From Paraburkholderia piptadeniae (GTDB taxonomy: Bacteria > Pseudomonadota > Gammaproteobacteria > Burkholderiales > Burkholderiaceae), in the NCBI RefSeq assembly GCF_900007165.1, contig NZ_CYGY02000039.1, forward strand, positions 1 to 60,071: a DNA stretch of 60,071 nucleotides, written 5' to 3'. Positions 6,990 to 16,272 of this stretch are shown here, piece by piece (positions within the stretch are counted from its first letter, which is position 1; every line of letters begins with the position of its first letter). The translations under genes were made by a program, and so were the position numbers. Below the pieces are notes generated by a model, which was not told where the DNA came from, did not search any database, and saw nothing but the letters and a program-made list of their open reading frames with translations.

Positions 6990-9518
6990 TCACTTGCCTC
7001 GCTTATGGACGCTATCGTCGCCAGCGGAGCCTGTCGACGACGTAGAAGCCGTCTGGCCGGCAGGCGACTCGGCGAGCGTCGCCTCCTTCCGCACGCGAAG
7101 CTCCTGTGGCACAGCGATGTCCGGACTGCGTCGGGCTACATTGCCCGTCTCCATTGCCTGTCGGTTCTCGCGATGAGTGAGATCGTCAGTCTGCGGCCAA
7201 ACGTTGCGCTCGTTCGGCGATGTGTGAAGCTGCATTTGCGGCAGAGGGATCTCGATGCCGGCCGCGTCCATCTTGAGCTTGAGCCGCGCGTTGAAAGCAC
7301 GCGCAACGCTCCACTGCTGAAGCGGCCGCGTCTTGATCTGTCCTTTCACGACGATGCAATTGGCGTCGAAGCGGTCGAGCCCCCACACTTCGACCGGTCC
7401 GAGTATTTCGTTGCGAAAGCGAAAATCCTCGATCAGATCGGCGCCGACTGCCGCGATCAGGCGTGTCACTTCATCCATGTCCGCGGAGAAGGGAACCCGC
7501 ACTTCGAATATCGCATTGGCGAAGTCACGCGACAGGTTCTTCACGATCTTGATCTGCGAAAACGGGATGGTATGAACCGCGCCTTGTCCGTCGCGCAGCC
7601 GGACCGTGCGGATCGTCAGATCCATCACAGTACCCGCGTGGCCGCCGTCGACGTCGATCCAGTCGCCCACCGAGATCGTCTCCTCGATGATGATGAAGAG
7701 TCCCGTGATCAGGTCAGTGACGAGCGATTTTGCCCCGAAGCCGACCGCAAGCCCGATCACGCCTGCACCCGCGAGCAACGGAGTCAGGTTGATGCCCAGG
7801 CTGGCGGCGGCAATGACGGCAGCAAGGCTTGCAACCGTCACGAAGATCGCGTTGCGCACGAGCGGCAACATCGTGCGTGCGCGCACGCCGGGATCGAGCG
7901 CCTTGTGGCGTGAACTGCTCGGGCCCAGTGCTTCGAGAATCACAGTGTCGATCAGAATCCACATGAACCACGCGCCGAAGACCGTCGCGACGACTGCAAT
8001 GAGCGCATGCCTGAATCCGGGCGTCATCGCGCTGTGCTTGATCAGCCGTGCAATCGGTCCGCTCCACAGTTCCATTTCGAACCGAATGTACGCGAGCCAC
8101 ATCAGGAGGACGAGCAGCGTGCTCGCGAAGCGCAAGAGCCGCATCAGATGAGGCGCGCGGCGCTGTGCGCGGGTCTCGCGTCGACGCGTCAGATGCAGCA
8201 GCAGCGCCGAGACGAACAGCGTGAGGACGAGCAACAGCGCACTGAGCAGCGACGGCCTCAACACGTTCCCTTCTTCGCCGCGCCCGTCGATGATCGCGAC
8301 GACGGAAGCTATCGCGATCAGCAGAATCGGGATGTGCCACAGCGATGCGAGGATATCGAGCGCTTCAGTGGCGAGCTTGTGGTCACGCCTTCGCGAATAA
8401 GGGCGGTTGCGGATCAGATGCGTGACGGGACGCCGGTAGGCAACCGCGAAGAATCCGCACAAAATGGCCGCGGCCAGATTTGCGAGGCTCGATATGAGCC
8501 CCGCAAGGTTCGCGCCGAGAAGATGCGTGACGTCAGTGTTGGCTGCCGCGTCGCCGAGCGCCGCGCACGCGCCTATTGCGAAGAGCGGCCGGAGGCTGCG
8601 AGCCAGCAGCCGGTGTACGGCGACACGCCGGTGCGCCGTGTTGAACACGGAAAATACGATCAGGCATATCACCGAAAAAATCGAACCCGCGACGATCGCG
8701 TACGCAATCACGAGCCCTAGCGTGCGGCCAAGCGCATCAGGCATTCCCCGCACGAACACCAGTACCGCAATGAAGGCGATGATCCACGGCCCTGACTGCC
8801 GCAACGCAAAGATCAGCAGGCCAATCGACGTCGGGTTCGGCTCCAGCGCGAGATCCTGACCATGGCGCGCGAGGACGCACCGCTGCAGATAGATCAGCAA
8901 GCCGGCACATGCGCCCCATCCCGCAAGCGTCGAGGCCATGCCAACCAGAACCTCGACGAATGTTTCGCCCCTTGACCCTATAAAAATCGCTCGCAGATCA
9001 CTAGCCGCCCCGCTGGACCGGGCCGCCCAGAAATGAAGCGGTGTCCCGCCGCCGTTCAGATTCGTTTCCACCGATGCGATGCCCGACGCAATCGCGCCGA
9101 GCAGATCACTATTGGTCTGCGCGCGCGGCACGGGCGCGACACCTTGCGTGGCATCGCGAAGTCCCTTCAATTGCTCGACGAGCGCTTTGCGTTGGGTATC
9201 GTTGTCGAGCGTGCCGATCAGGTTGTTTAGCGAGCGCGTCATTTCCGCCTGACTGGCGGGCGCAGCGGCGGATGCGGCCTGTGCCGCTGAGGCGGGTTGT
9301 GCCGATGCTCCCTTCGCGGTGTTGAGGATGCTCTGCAACCCGGCGGGCAGAGGTCCGGCGGCAGCGGGGACCATCGATGTCGCCAACAGCATGACAATGC
9401 CTGTTGCGACCAGCCATGCGTGAGCGCGGCGCATCGCACGTTCTGCGACAGTGCGTACCTTCGGAGCGCGCGAGCCGGCAGCGAGAAGCGCGAGATTATT
9501 CGGCGGCGACGAGAGCAT
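6990..9518 (-). CDS. MscS-family mechanosensitive channel with long N-terminal domain (YbiO-like)
   Basis: An 842-residue channel, much longer than MscS and close to the multi-helix YbiO class. A signal-like hydrophobic stretch ends near AAAGPLP (~residue 56), followed by an Ala/Gln-rich periplasmic segment with coiled potential, then about ten membrane helices. The pore and beta domain are near residues 590-700: GVIGLAVGFGAKSLVTDLI, then VGDWIDVDG and the HTIPFSQI segment. The family opens under membrane tension to release solutes in hypo-osmotic shock. The start at 9518 has a weak ribosome binding site; Met29 (9434) would give a cleaner signal peptide and is a fair alternative. It is convergent with the MHS gene and divergent from DUF3300. 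Confidence 0.88.
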   Translation of the reverse strand: MLSSPPNNLALLAAGSRAPKVRTVAERAMRRAHAWLVATGIVMLLATSMVPAAAGPLPAGLQSILNTAKGASAQPASAAQAASAAAPASQAEMTRSLNNLIGTLDNDTQRKALVEQLKGLRDATQGVAPVPRAQTNSDLLGAIASGIASVETNLNGGGTPLHFWAARSSGAASDLRAIFIGSRGETFVEVLVGMASTLAGWGACAGLLIYLQRCVLARHGQDLALEPNPTSIGLLIFALRQSGPWIIAFIAVLVFVRGMPDALGRTLGLVIAYAIVAGSIFSVICLIVFSVFNTAHRRVAVHRLLARSLRPLFAIGACAALGDAAANTDVTHLLGANLAGLISSLANLAAAILCGFFAVAYRRPVTHLIRNRPYSRRRDHKLATEALDILASLWHIPILLIAIASVVAIIDGRGEEGNVLRPSLLSALLLVLTLFVSALLLHLTRRRETRAQRRAPHLMRLLRFASTLLVLLMWLAYIRFEMELWSGPIARLIKHSAMTPGFRHALIAVVATVFGAWFMWILIDTVILEALGPSSSRHKALDPGVRARTMLPLVRNAIFVTVASLAAVIAAASLGINLTPLLAGAGVIGLAVGFGAKSLVTDLITGLFIIIEETISVGDWIDVDGGHAGTVMDLTIRTVRLRDGQGAVHTIPFSQIKIVKNLSRDFANAIFEVRVPFSADMDEVTRLIAAVGADLIEDFRFRNEILGPVEVWGLDRFDANCIVVKGQIKTRPLQQWSVARAFNARLKLKMDAAGIEIPLPQMQLHTSPNERNVWPQTDDLTHRENRQAMETGNVARRSPDIAVPQELRVRKEATLAESPAGQTASTSSTGSAGDDSVHKRGK

Positions 9519-9920
9519 GGCTGGCTTCGCGCCGCATGAACGCGTTCATGGAGATCCCTTCAAAAGGTCCCCCTGGTTGAGTGCCGGGTAGTCAGACCGA
9601 CGATGGTGCGATTCGATCGCCAGAAACGATACCCTTCAAAGTCCCGCGCAAAGATTAGCTCATTAGATGCCGCCGTGCCATTCTTCATCGACGCTGCCAT
9701 GAGATGGCGACAAGAGAGGAGTAAGTTTTATCAAACGCAACAATCACAGCCATTATTCGTTGCTTCAGTGCGCCGAGTATTTGCATCCATAACGCAACGA
9801 ATGTTCTAACATCATATTGAGTCGACGCCGCAAATCCGCTGCAAACCCATTTGCAATTGCCATCAGTCCAGACAGGGCCGATTAGTCGGGACCCCTGTCA
9901 TACCGTCTGAAGGAGCGGCC
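9519..9920. other. Divergent intergenic region, channel gene / DUF3300 gene
   Basis: About 400 bases without a gene; promoters of both flanking genes must be here. A perfect 16-bp palindrome, CATGAACGCGTTCATG, spans 9535-9550, 17 bp upstream of the channel start, and could be an operator. The stretch from ~9640 to 9830 is AT-richer. The ribosome binding site AAGGAG of the DUF3300 gene is at ~9910. Confidence 0.4.
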
Positions 9921-11315
9921 ATGTCCCTGTGGAACCAGCGACGAGCCAAGGTCTCGTGCCTGTGGCTTCTGCTTGTCGCGCTGACGTTGGGAGCGGGAGC
10001 TGCGCGCGCCCAAACGCAATCGCAACCGGAATCGCCACAGCCCGCGTCGTTCAAGCCTGAAGAACTCGAAGCGCTCGTCGCGCCGATTGCGCTCTATCCG
10101 GATTCCGTGCTCGCGCAGGTACTGATGGCATCGACGTATCCGCTGGAAATCGTGCATGCGGCGCGCTGGGTGAAGGCTAATCCGAAAGTCAAAGGGGACG
10201 CCGCCGTCAAGGCCGTCGAAAACGAGCCGTGGGATACCAGTGTGAAATCGCTGGTCGCGTTCCCGCAAATTCTCGAGCCGATGAACGACAAGCTCGACTG
10301 GACCCAGAAGCTCGGCGACGCGTTTCTCGCGCAGCAAAAAGACGTGTTCGCCGCCGTTCAGCGCTTGCGCGCCCGCGCAAAGGACTCGGGCAACCTCAAG
10401 TCGAACGAGCAGCAGAACGTGGTCGTCGAACCGCCTCCCGCCGGCGGCGGGCAAACGATCGTGAAGATCGAACCGGCGAATCCGCAGGTGATTTACGTGC
10501 CGGCCTATAACCCGACCGTCGTGTATGGATCGTGGAGTTACCCCGCCTATCCGCCGACCTATTGGCCGCCGTACCCGGCGTACTATCCGGGCCAAGCGCT
10601 GATGACGGGGTTCGCGTGGGGGATCGGGCTCGCTGCCGCCGGCGCGATTTTCAGCAATTGCAACTGGGGCGGCGGCGACGTCAATATCAACGTCAACAAA
10701 GCCGCGAACATCAACCGCAATTTCGACCGCACCAAGGTCGAGGGCGGGCGCTGGCAGCACGATGGGAGCCATCGCCAGGGCGTGGCCTATCGTGACAATG
10801 CGACCCGCGACAAGTACGCGCGCAACGTCGGCGGCGCCGAGGGGCGCAACGATTTCCGCGGTCGCGATACGGGCGCAGGCGGGCGCGTCAATACAGCCGA
10901 CCGGGCGGGCGCAGGCAATCGCGCGGGGACGGCGGACAGAGCCAACGCAGGCAACCGTGCCGCGACCGCGGACAGGTCCAACGCGGGCAATCGCGCATCG
11001 GTGGCGGACAGGTCGAATGCCGGCAATCGCGCGGGCGGCGGCGCGGGCGTTGCGGACAGATCGGCCGGCGGCGATTTCGGCGGCGGCTCGAACCGCGCGG
11101 GCACGGGCGACGTCTCGCGTGCCAGCGATCGCGCGGGCGGCGGTGGCGGCGGTTTCAGCGGCGGCCGCGACAACGCATTTCAGGGCGTAGGCGCAGGCGG
11201 CGCGACGCAGCGCAGTTATGACCGGGGACGCTCCAGCACGCAGGGCTCGGGCTTCAATCGACCAAGCGGCGGCGGCATGCGCGCGGGCGGCGGCGGACGT
11301 GGCGGAAGACGCTAG
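9921..11315 (+). CDS. DUF3300 domain-containing exported protein with Gly/Arg/Asn-rich repeat tail
   Basis: A 464-residue exported protein. Residues 1-30 are a signal peptide (cleavage ARA/QTQ). DUF3300 covers ~44-290: LVAPIALYPDSVLAQVLMAS, AARWVKANP, WDTSVKSLVAFPQIL and IYVPAYNPTVVYG. A Tyr/Pro-rich patch (~208-223) and a hydrophobic segment (~228-245) follow. From ~331 to 378 a 12-residue unit AGNRAxxADRxN repeats at least three times, and the end is Gly/Arg-rich (GGMRAGGGGRGGRR). The ATG follows AAGGAG. The next gene, DUF2950, starts 12 bp later; the two families are commonly paired in Proteobacteria, suggesting a shared envelope task. The function is not known to me. Confidence 0.85.
   Translation: MSLWNQRRAKVSCLWLLLVALTLGAGAARAQTQSQPESPQPASFKPEELEALVAPIALYPDSVLAQVLMASTYPLEIVHAARWVKANPKVKGDAAVKAVENEPWDTSVKSLVAFPQILEPMNDKLDWTQKLGDAFLAQQKDVFAAVQRLRARAKDSGNLKSNEQQNVVVEPPPAGGGQTIVKIEPANPQVIYVPAYNPTVVYGSWSYPAYPPTYWPPYPAYYPGQALMTGFAWGIGLAAAGAIFSNCNWGGGDVNINVNKAANINRNFDRTKVEGGRWQHDGSHRQGVAYRDNATRDKYARNVGGAEGRNDFRGRDTGAGGRVNTADRAGAGNRAGTADRANAGNRAATADRSNAGNRASVADRSNAGNRAGGGAGVADRSAGGDFGGGSNRAGTGDVSRASDRAGGGGGGFSGGRDNAFQGVGAGGATQRSYDRGRSSTQGSGFNRPSGGGMRAGGGGRGGRR
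10911..11054 (+). repeat. 36-bp tandem repeat inside the DUF3300 gene
   Basis: Three full copies (10911-10946, 10947-10982, 10983-11018) and a partial fourth, each starting GCNGGCAAYCG and encoding AGNRAxxADRxN. The copies differ mainly at silent or small-residue sites, so the repeat is old enough to have drifted but keeps its frame. Confidence 0.8.
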
Positions 11316-11327
11316 GGAGACGCGAGC

Positions 11328-12245
11328 ATGAAAGCATCGTCACGATTTCGGCTGGGCTTGCCAGAGCAGGCGCCGAGCGCTGTCGCCGTCGCGCTGGCGC
11401 TGTGTTTGGGCGTCGTGCCGTTCGCGCATGCGGAGAAGGACTTCAGCACTCCCGATGCCGCGATGAACGCGTTCGGCGAGGCCATCAGCAACAACGAGGA
11501 GGCCACGCTGCAATCCATTTTTGGACGCAACTTTCGCGATCTGATTCCGCCCGTCGGCGCCGAAATACGCAGCCGCTTCCTCGACGAATGGGGCAAGTCG
11601 CATCAGATCGAGCAGACGGATAACGGCCATGCGCACATTGCAGTGGGTAACGACGGCTGGACCTTCCCGATTCCGCTCGTGAAGAGCGGCAACGGATGGC
11701 ACTTCGACATGCGAGCGGGCGCGGAGGAAATGCGCTTGCGCCGTATCGGCCGAGACGAGCTCGCCGTCATCCAGACGATGCTTGCGATCTACGACGCGCA
11801 GCGCGAGTACGCGCTTACCGATCACGACGGCGTGGGCCTGCTGACGTATGCGTCGAAGATGTCGAGCTCACCGGGGAAGCACGACGGTCTGTACTGGCCT
11901 ACGCCACCGGACGCGCCACCGAGCCCGCTCGGACCGGCCTTCGTTCAGGCGAGCGCGCGTAATGCCGAGGACGCCGGCTATCACGGCTACCACTACAGGC
12001 TGCTGACGTCGCAAGGCCCGCATGCGCCTGGCGGCGCATACGACTACGTCGCGCATGGCAAGCTGTTCGGCGGCTTTGCCGTCATTGCATGGCCAGCCCG
12101 GTACGGAGAGACGGGGATCAAGAGCTTCATGGTCAGTCACGCCGGGCAGGTCTATGAAAGCGATCTCGGCCCGGATGGCGCATCGAAGGCGAAGGCCATG
12201 TCGTCGTTCGATCCCGGACCCGCCTGGACGAAGGTGCAGCCCTGA
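11328..12245 (+). CDS. DUF2950 domain-containing exported protein
   Basis: A 305-residue protein with a signal peptide (cleavage near PFAHA/EK, residue 35) and a DUF2950 domain over most of the rest. Family features visible are PDAAMNAFGEAI near the mature N-terminus, WTFPIPLVKSGNGWHFDMRAG, the segment DAQREYALTDHDGVGLLTYA and the Gly/Tyr-rich YHYRLLTSQGPHAPGGAYDY. It starts 12 bp after the DUF3300 stop with AGGGAGA ahead of the ATG, so the two genes are surely cotranscribed. It is likely periplasmic. The biochemical role of the family is not established to my knowledge. Confidence 0.85.
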   Translation: MKASSRFRLGLPEQAPSAVAVALALCLGVVPFAHAEKDFSTPDAAMNAFGEAISNNEEATLQSIFGRNFRDLIPPVGAEIRSRFLDEWGKSHQIEQTDNGHAHIAVGNDGWTFPIPLVKSGNGWHFDMRAGAEEMRLRRIGRDELAVIQTMLAIYDAQREYALTDHDGVGLLTYASKMSSSPGKHDGLYWPTPPDAPPSPLGPAFVQASARNAEDAGYHGYHYRLLTSQGPHAPGGAYDYVAHGKLFGGFAVIAWPARYGETGIKSFMVSHAGQVYESDLGPDGASKAKAMSSFDPGPAWTKVQP

Positions 12246-12314
12246 CGTCCCGGCCTGGGTGCGGACGTTCACGGGCGAACAGACGCGTATTGCGCTTCAG
12301 TACCGCGAGGCAAC

Positions 12315-13193
12315 ATGAGACGTTCCGCCTCTCACGCCGCGACGCTGATCATCGCACTGGCGGCAACGGCGTTGGCCAGTGCCGCGATACGCAGCAATCC
12401 GGACGCACGTCCGCCGCCTGTCGATCCCGCTGCGGCGGCAAGTGCCGACTCGGGACAGGCCGATCTGGATGCCTTGTTTTTCAGGCATGGCATCGACCCG
12501 GATTCGAACAAGGCTCGCATCATCGTCGCATGGGTGGAGAAGATCCGCGATGACCCCGTCATCGCGGCGGGCATCGCTGGTGGAGCGCAAAGCGTCGGGC
12601 AGATCTTTCTCGATCCTGCCGCACGCGAGGACCTGATGTCGCAAGGACTCGTCCGTCTCGCACCGCCGGACCGACTGAAGTACGTGCAGCTCGTGACGAA
12701 GTTCCTCGACGAGCTCGTCCCCGTCAACTGCTTTGGTCTTTCCAACATGCGCGCGGTGATGAATCAGGTCTCGCTGCGCGAGATGACGGATTCCGACGTC
12801 GACCAGTACTTCAATCTTCTCTTCAAGGTTCTGCTCAGCGATGCGTCGAATGCGCCCGTCCCCAGTCCGACGCCGCAACAGTACGCCGCCGCCGAGCGGC
12901 AACTGACGCGCACGCTCGTCGCGGAACTTCACGGCGATCAGACGAACCTGGCGCGATTCGCGTCATACACGTCGAATCCATCGATGGCGACGCCGTCGGA
13001 CGCATGCTGGGCGACGAGAGTGACGTTGCACGCGATCATCGCGATGCCCGACCCCGAACGGGATTTCGTTCTGCTTCGGACCATCATGCCGAACAGCGGG
13101 CGTGATGCTTCATCCCGTGAGCAACCGGACGCGCCGGGCACCGCCACGCCTTTGCGCGCGGCGTCACAGCCAGGCAGCGCGGATGCGCCGTAG
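12315..13193 (+). CDS. Exported protein of unknown function
   Basis: A 292-residue protein that I do not recognise. Residues 1-25 form a hydrophobic signal sequence (AATLIIALAATALASA). The mature part is mostly helical by composition, with FFRHGIDPDSNKARIIVAWVEKI and a central stretch around LRE and YFNLLFKVL. Four cysteines-poor segments and a Pro/Ser/Ala-rich tail (from ~265) suggest a flexible C-terminus. It starts 69 bp after the DUF2950 gene and probably belongs to the same transcript. The ribosome binding site ahead of the ATG is weak (GAGGCAAC). The combination with DUF3300 and DUF2950 points to an envelope role, but nothing more specific can be said. Confidence 0.7.
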   Translation: MRRSASHAATLIIALAATALASAAIRSNPDARPPPVDPAAAASADSGQADLDALFFRHGIDPDSNKARIIVAWVEKIRDDPVIAAGIAGGAQSVGQIFLDPAAREDLMSQGLVRLAPPDRLKYVQLVTKFLDELVPVNCFGLSNMRAVMNQVSLREMTDSDVDQYFNLLFKVLLSDASNAPVPSPTPQQYAAAERQLTRTLVAELHGDQTNLARFASYTSNPSMATPSDACWATRVTLHAIIAMPDPERDFVLLRTIMPNSGRDASSREQPDAPGTATPLRAASQPGSADAP

Positions 13194-13313
13194 CACATGC
13201 CAACCGTAGGCGCCTCGATGCCGCGGGCCGCTCGTGTCTTCGAATCTTGCGTCGCTAACAAGGAATTCGCGGTCGCTCCGGCTGCGATGAACTGTCACTG
13301 CGGGAGAAAGGTG

Positions 13314-13817
13314 ATGAATAACCGGGCCGCACTCGTACTATTTTTTGCGTTGACATCGGCGCTGCTCGGCTGCGCGCAGCCTTATCAGCAATTGCAAGCA
13401 GGCGCGGACCAGTCGACGGTGATTGCCCGCCTGGGACCGCCGAAGGAAACCTACAATCTTCCCGATGGCGGCAAGCGCTTGATGTGGCCGACCCAGCCGA
13501 TGGGCACGACAACGACGGCAGCCGATTTCGACGCTTCCGGAAGAATGGTGAGCGCCCGCCAGGTGCTTCAGGAAAGCGAGTTCTATCGCGCCGAAGTCGG
13601 CAAGTGGACACGCGACGATGTACTCGTCAATTTTGGCCGCCCATTCGAGACATCGTATTTCCCGCTAATGAAGCGCGAGGTCTGGTCGTACCGCTATCAG
13701 GAAAGCAACGTCTTTTACATGATCTTCAACTTTTATTTCGACGATCAGGGCGTTGTGCGGCAAACGCAGAAGTCGCCTGATCCAATGCGCGATCCGAATC
13801 GGCGCGGCATGTTCTAG
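13314..13817 (+). CDS. Small lipoprotein, SmpA/OmlA (BamE)-like fold
   Basis: A 167-residue lipoprotein. The signal ends in the lipobox LLGC with Cys20 as the acylation site; position +2 is Ala, which favours sorting to the outer membrane. The pattern STVIARLGPPKETYNLPDGGKR and a second DDVLVNFGRPFETSYFP resemble the helix and turn segments of two BamE/SmpA repeats, so the domain may be duplicated. I start it at ATG 13314 (GGGAGAAAG just upstream); GTG 13311 is equally in frame. It is the last gene of the rightward envelope cluster and is convergent with adiA. Role unknown; a structural envelope lipoprotein is a reasonable guess. Confidence 0.75.
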   Translation: MNNRAALVLFFALTSALLGCAQPYQQLQAGADQSTVIARLGPPKETYNLPDGGKRLMWPTQPMGTTTTAADFDASGRMVSARQVLQESEFYRAEVGKWTRDDVLVNFGRPFETSYFPLMKREVWSYRYQESNVFYMIFNFYFDDQGVVRQTQKSPDPMRDPNRRGMF

Positions 13818-13852
13818 CTGGTTCGCCAGAACTCGTGACCAAGGCCGATCCC

Positions 13853-13872
13853 TTCGCCGTGCGCGCGGCGAA
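13853..13872. terminator. Hairpin between convergent lipoprotein and adiA genes
   Basis: TTCGCCG (13853-13859) pairs perfectly with CGGCGAA (13866-13872) around a 6-nt loop. It sits in the 58-bp gap between two convergent stops. No T tract follows, so the terminator call is tentative. Confidence 0.35.
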
Positions 13873-13875
13873 TCC

Positions 13876-16191
13876 CTACGGTTTCCGTATGCAGGCGATT
13901 CGATAGACTCCATCCTCGACTTCGACGCCGTGCGTATCGTGAGTGAAGCCCGGAAAGCGCAGGTCGAATTTTTCGAGCGCCTTCAGGTAACCGAGCAACG
14001 GGCCATCGTCGGGGCCTGCATTCTCGCCGGGCATCAGCAGCGGAATTCCGGGCGGATAGGGCACGACCGCGTTCGCCACTGTGCGGCCCGCCATTTGCGA
14101 CAGGTCCAGCGTTTCCACCTGGTTGTGCACGAGCAGCTCGAATGCCTCCTGCGGACTGTATTCCGGATCGGGAAGCGTCGAGAAGCCGCGCGACATCATC
14201 TCCGTCGTCTTCAGATCGCCCATCGCGCGGAACATGAGATCGCAGAGATCGCGCAATCCGAGGCGGCTATAGCGTTCCGGATAGCGTGCGACCAGAGCCG
14301 GCAATGCCTGATCGAGCGCGAGATTGGCGTCATAGTCTTTCTTGAAGTCGAGCAGCGTGTTGACGAGCGTTCCCCATTTGCCCTTCGTGATGCCGATCGA
14401 GAACAGCAGCAGAATCGTGAAATCAGTCGTTTTCTCGACGACGATGCCGTGCCGATCCAGGTAAGCCGTCACGACACATGCCGGAATGCCGACGGGCAAC
14501 AGCCCGCCTTGCGGCGCAACACCGGGCGTCAGGATCGACACCTTGATCGGATCGAGCATGCAGTAGCCGTCTTCGATGGTCCCGAAGCCGTGCCACGCAT
14601 CGTTGGGATGCATGACCCAGCACGACGGATCGGTCGCGAGCAGTTCTTCGTCGGCTTCATGGAAAGGCGTGCGCCGGCCGGTGTGGCGATTGACGACGAT
14701 TTCGGGTTGCCAGCCGTTGAAGAACCAGTCGCTTTGCTCGTCGAACTGCGCATGAAGCCTGCCGAGCATCTGGCGAAACGCGATTGCCTCGCGGATCGCG
14801 TCTCCCGTCAGCGCTTCGCCGCCGGGGCCGTCCATCATCGCGGCGCTGACATCGTTCGATGCAATGATTGCGTATTGCGGCGAGGTCGATGCGTGCATCA
14901 TGTACGCTTCGTTGAAGCGCGCGTGCTCGATCGGATTGCGCCCGTCGCGAATGTGGATGAACGATGCCTGCGACAACGCCGCGAGCAGTTTGTGCGTCGA
15001 GTGCGTCGCGAACACCGTCGGCTTCGAAGCGTCATGATCGGCGGGGTCGCCGTGCATCGCAAAGCGGTCCTTGTAGAGCGGGTTGAAGCGCGCATACCCG
15101 TACCAGGCTTCGTCGAAATGCAGCCGGTCGACGCTTTCGCCCAACAGTTCTTCCAGTCGCGTCACGTTGTAGCAGAGTCCGTCATACGTCGAATTCGTCA
15201 CGAGCGCATGAACCGGCGTGGGATCGACGCCATCGCGATTCCTGACGAGCGGGTTCTGTTCGATCAGAAGGCGAATAGCCGCGGCCGTGAGCCGCTCGGG
15301 CATGATCGGACCAATGATGCCGTAGTGATTGCGCGAGGGCACGAGATAGGTCGGTATTGCGCCCGACATCGTCATCGCGTGCTCGGACGACTTGTGACAG
15401 TTGCGATCGCATAGCGCAATCTGATTGCGTGTCACGCTCGCCATCAGGATCACGCGATTCGACATCGACGAGCCATTCGTCACGTGATACGTGCGATGCG
15501 AGCCGAAGACTCTCGCCGCATAACGTTCGCTTTCGCCGATGGGGCCGCTGTGGTCGAGCAGCGAGCCGAGTTCCCCGACCGAAATCGACAGGTCCGAGCG
15601 GAACAGTTGTTCGCCGAAGAACTCGAAGAATGCCTGTCCGACCGTCGACTTCATGAAGGCCGTGCCGCCCGTATGACCCGGCGTATGCCACGAGTATTCG
15701 AATACCTTCGAGAAGCGCGCCAGTGCGGCGAACATCGGCGGCAGCACGGTCTCGCGATAGCGCTCGATCGACGCGACGATTCTTCCCGCGATGAACGCCG
15801 TGGTGTCTTCCAGCATCCAGATGAAGTCGTCGGCCTTTTGCATCGCGTCGACGGGAACGGTCGATGCGCTCGTGCGGCTCGCGAGCAGGAAAATCGGCAC
15901 GGTCGCGCTGCGCACCCGCTGCGCATCCAGCACGCGCTGAGCCTGTCGATGGCTTTCGTCGCTTTCGAGTTCCCAGTCCAGCAGCAGACATTGAATCAGC
16001 GGATCGGACCGGATGACCGACACGGCGTCGTCGGCCGAAGTCGCTATCACGACCCGCACGCGCCGCTCCTCCAGTTCGGCTGCAAGCGACTGGGCGGCGC
16101 GGCCACTCGCCGTGCGGGCATCGACCTCGTGATGAACCAGCAACGCTTTCATGCCAAGGCGGCGATAGATGGATTCGGACGAGGCGGACAT
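13876..16191 (-). CDS. adiA: Biodegradative arginine decarboxylase (AdiA type)
   Basis: A 771-residue PLP enzyme that converts arginine to agmatine, consuming a proton in the cytoplasm. The order is an N-terminal response-regulator-like wing domain (~1-130), the large PLP domain (~150-590) and a C-terminal domain. The Schiff-base lysine is K401 in THSTHKLLAALSQAS; HFDEAWYGYA holds the PLP aspartate. The segments MMHASTSPQYAI, SWVMHP-like CWVMHPNDAWHGF and LDPIKVSILTPG match E. coli AdiA closely, more so than LdcI or SpeC. The ATG at 16191 follows AGGGGAG; a GTG six bases earlier overlaps it. It is the last gene after speF and the PotE fusion, separated by an 81-bp gap with a hairpin. Lysine specificity cannot be fully excluded. 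Confidence 0.88.
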   Translation of the reverse strand: MSASSESIYRRLGMKALLVHHEVDARTASGRAAQSLAAELEERRVRVVIATSADDAVSVIRSDPLIQCLLLDWELESDESHRQAQRVLDAQRVRSATVPIFLLASRTSASTVPVDAMQKADDFIWMLEDTTAFIAGRIVASIERYRETVLPPMFAALARFSKVFEYSWHTPGHTGGTAFMKSTVGQAFFEFFGEQLFRSDLSISVGELGSLLDHSGPIGESERYAARVFGSHRTYHVTNGSSMSNRVILMASVTRNQIALCDRNCHKSSEHAMTMSGAIPTYLVPSRNHYGIIGPIMPERLTAAAIRLLIEQNPLVRNRDGVDPTPVHALVTNSTYDGLCYNVTRLEELLGESVDRLHFDEAWYGYARFNPLYKDRFAMHGDPADHDASKPTVFATHSTHKLLAALSQASFIHIRDGRNPIEHARFNEAYMMHASTSPQYAIIASNDVSAAMMDGPGGEALTGDAIREAIAFRQMLGRLHAQFDEQSDWFFNGWQPEIVVNRHTGRRTPFHEADEELLATDPSCWVMHPNDAWHGFGTIEDGYCMLDPIKVSILTPGVAPQGGLLPVGIPACVVTAYLDRHGIVVEKTTDFTILLLFSIGITKGKWGTLVNTLLDFKKDYDANLALDQALPALVARYPERYSRLGLRDLCDLMFRAMGDLKTTEMMSRGFSTLPDPEYSPQEAFELLVHNQVETLDLSQMAGRTVANAVVPYPPGIPLLMPGENAGPDDGPLLGYLKALEKFDLRFPGFTHDTHGVEVEDGVYRIACIRKP

Positions 16192-16224
16192 GTGCACTCC
16201 CCTGGTTCGCGTTCTGACAGCAAG

Positions 16225-16259
16225 CGGCCTGGCGCGCGATGAAAGCGGACGCCAGGCCG
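16225..16259 (-). promoter_or_regulatory. Intercistronic hairpin between potE fusion and adiA
   Basis: CGGCCTGGCG (16225-16234) and CGCCAGGCCG (16250-16259) form a perfect 10-bp stem with a 15-nt loop in the 81-bp gap. It lacks a T tract on the minus strand. It may partly terminate transcription or protect the upstream mRNA, giving adiA a different expression level. Confidence 0.45.
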
Positions 16260-16272
16260 GGGCCCCGGGTAC

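Noticed and set aside
13753..15414. A 553-codon rightward frame opposite adiA
   Set aside because: Composition is that of an antisense frame in GC-rich DNA; the minus strand carries all PLP-decarboxylase motifs.
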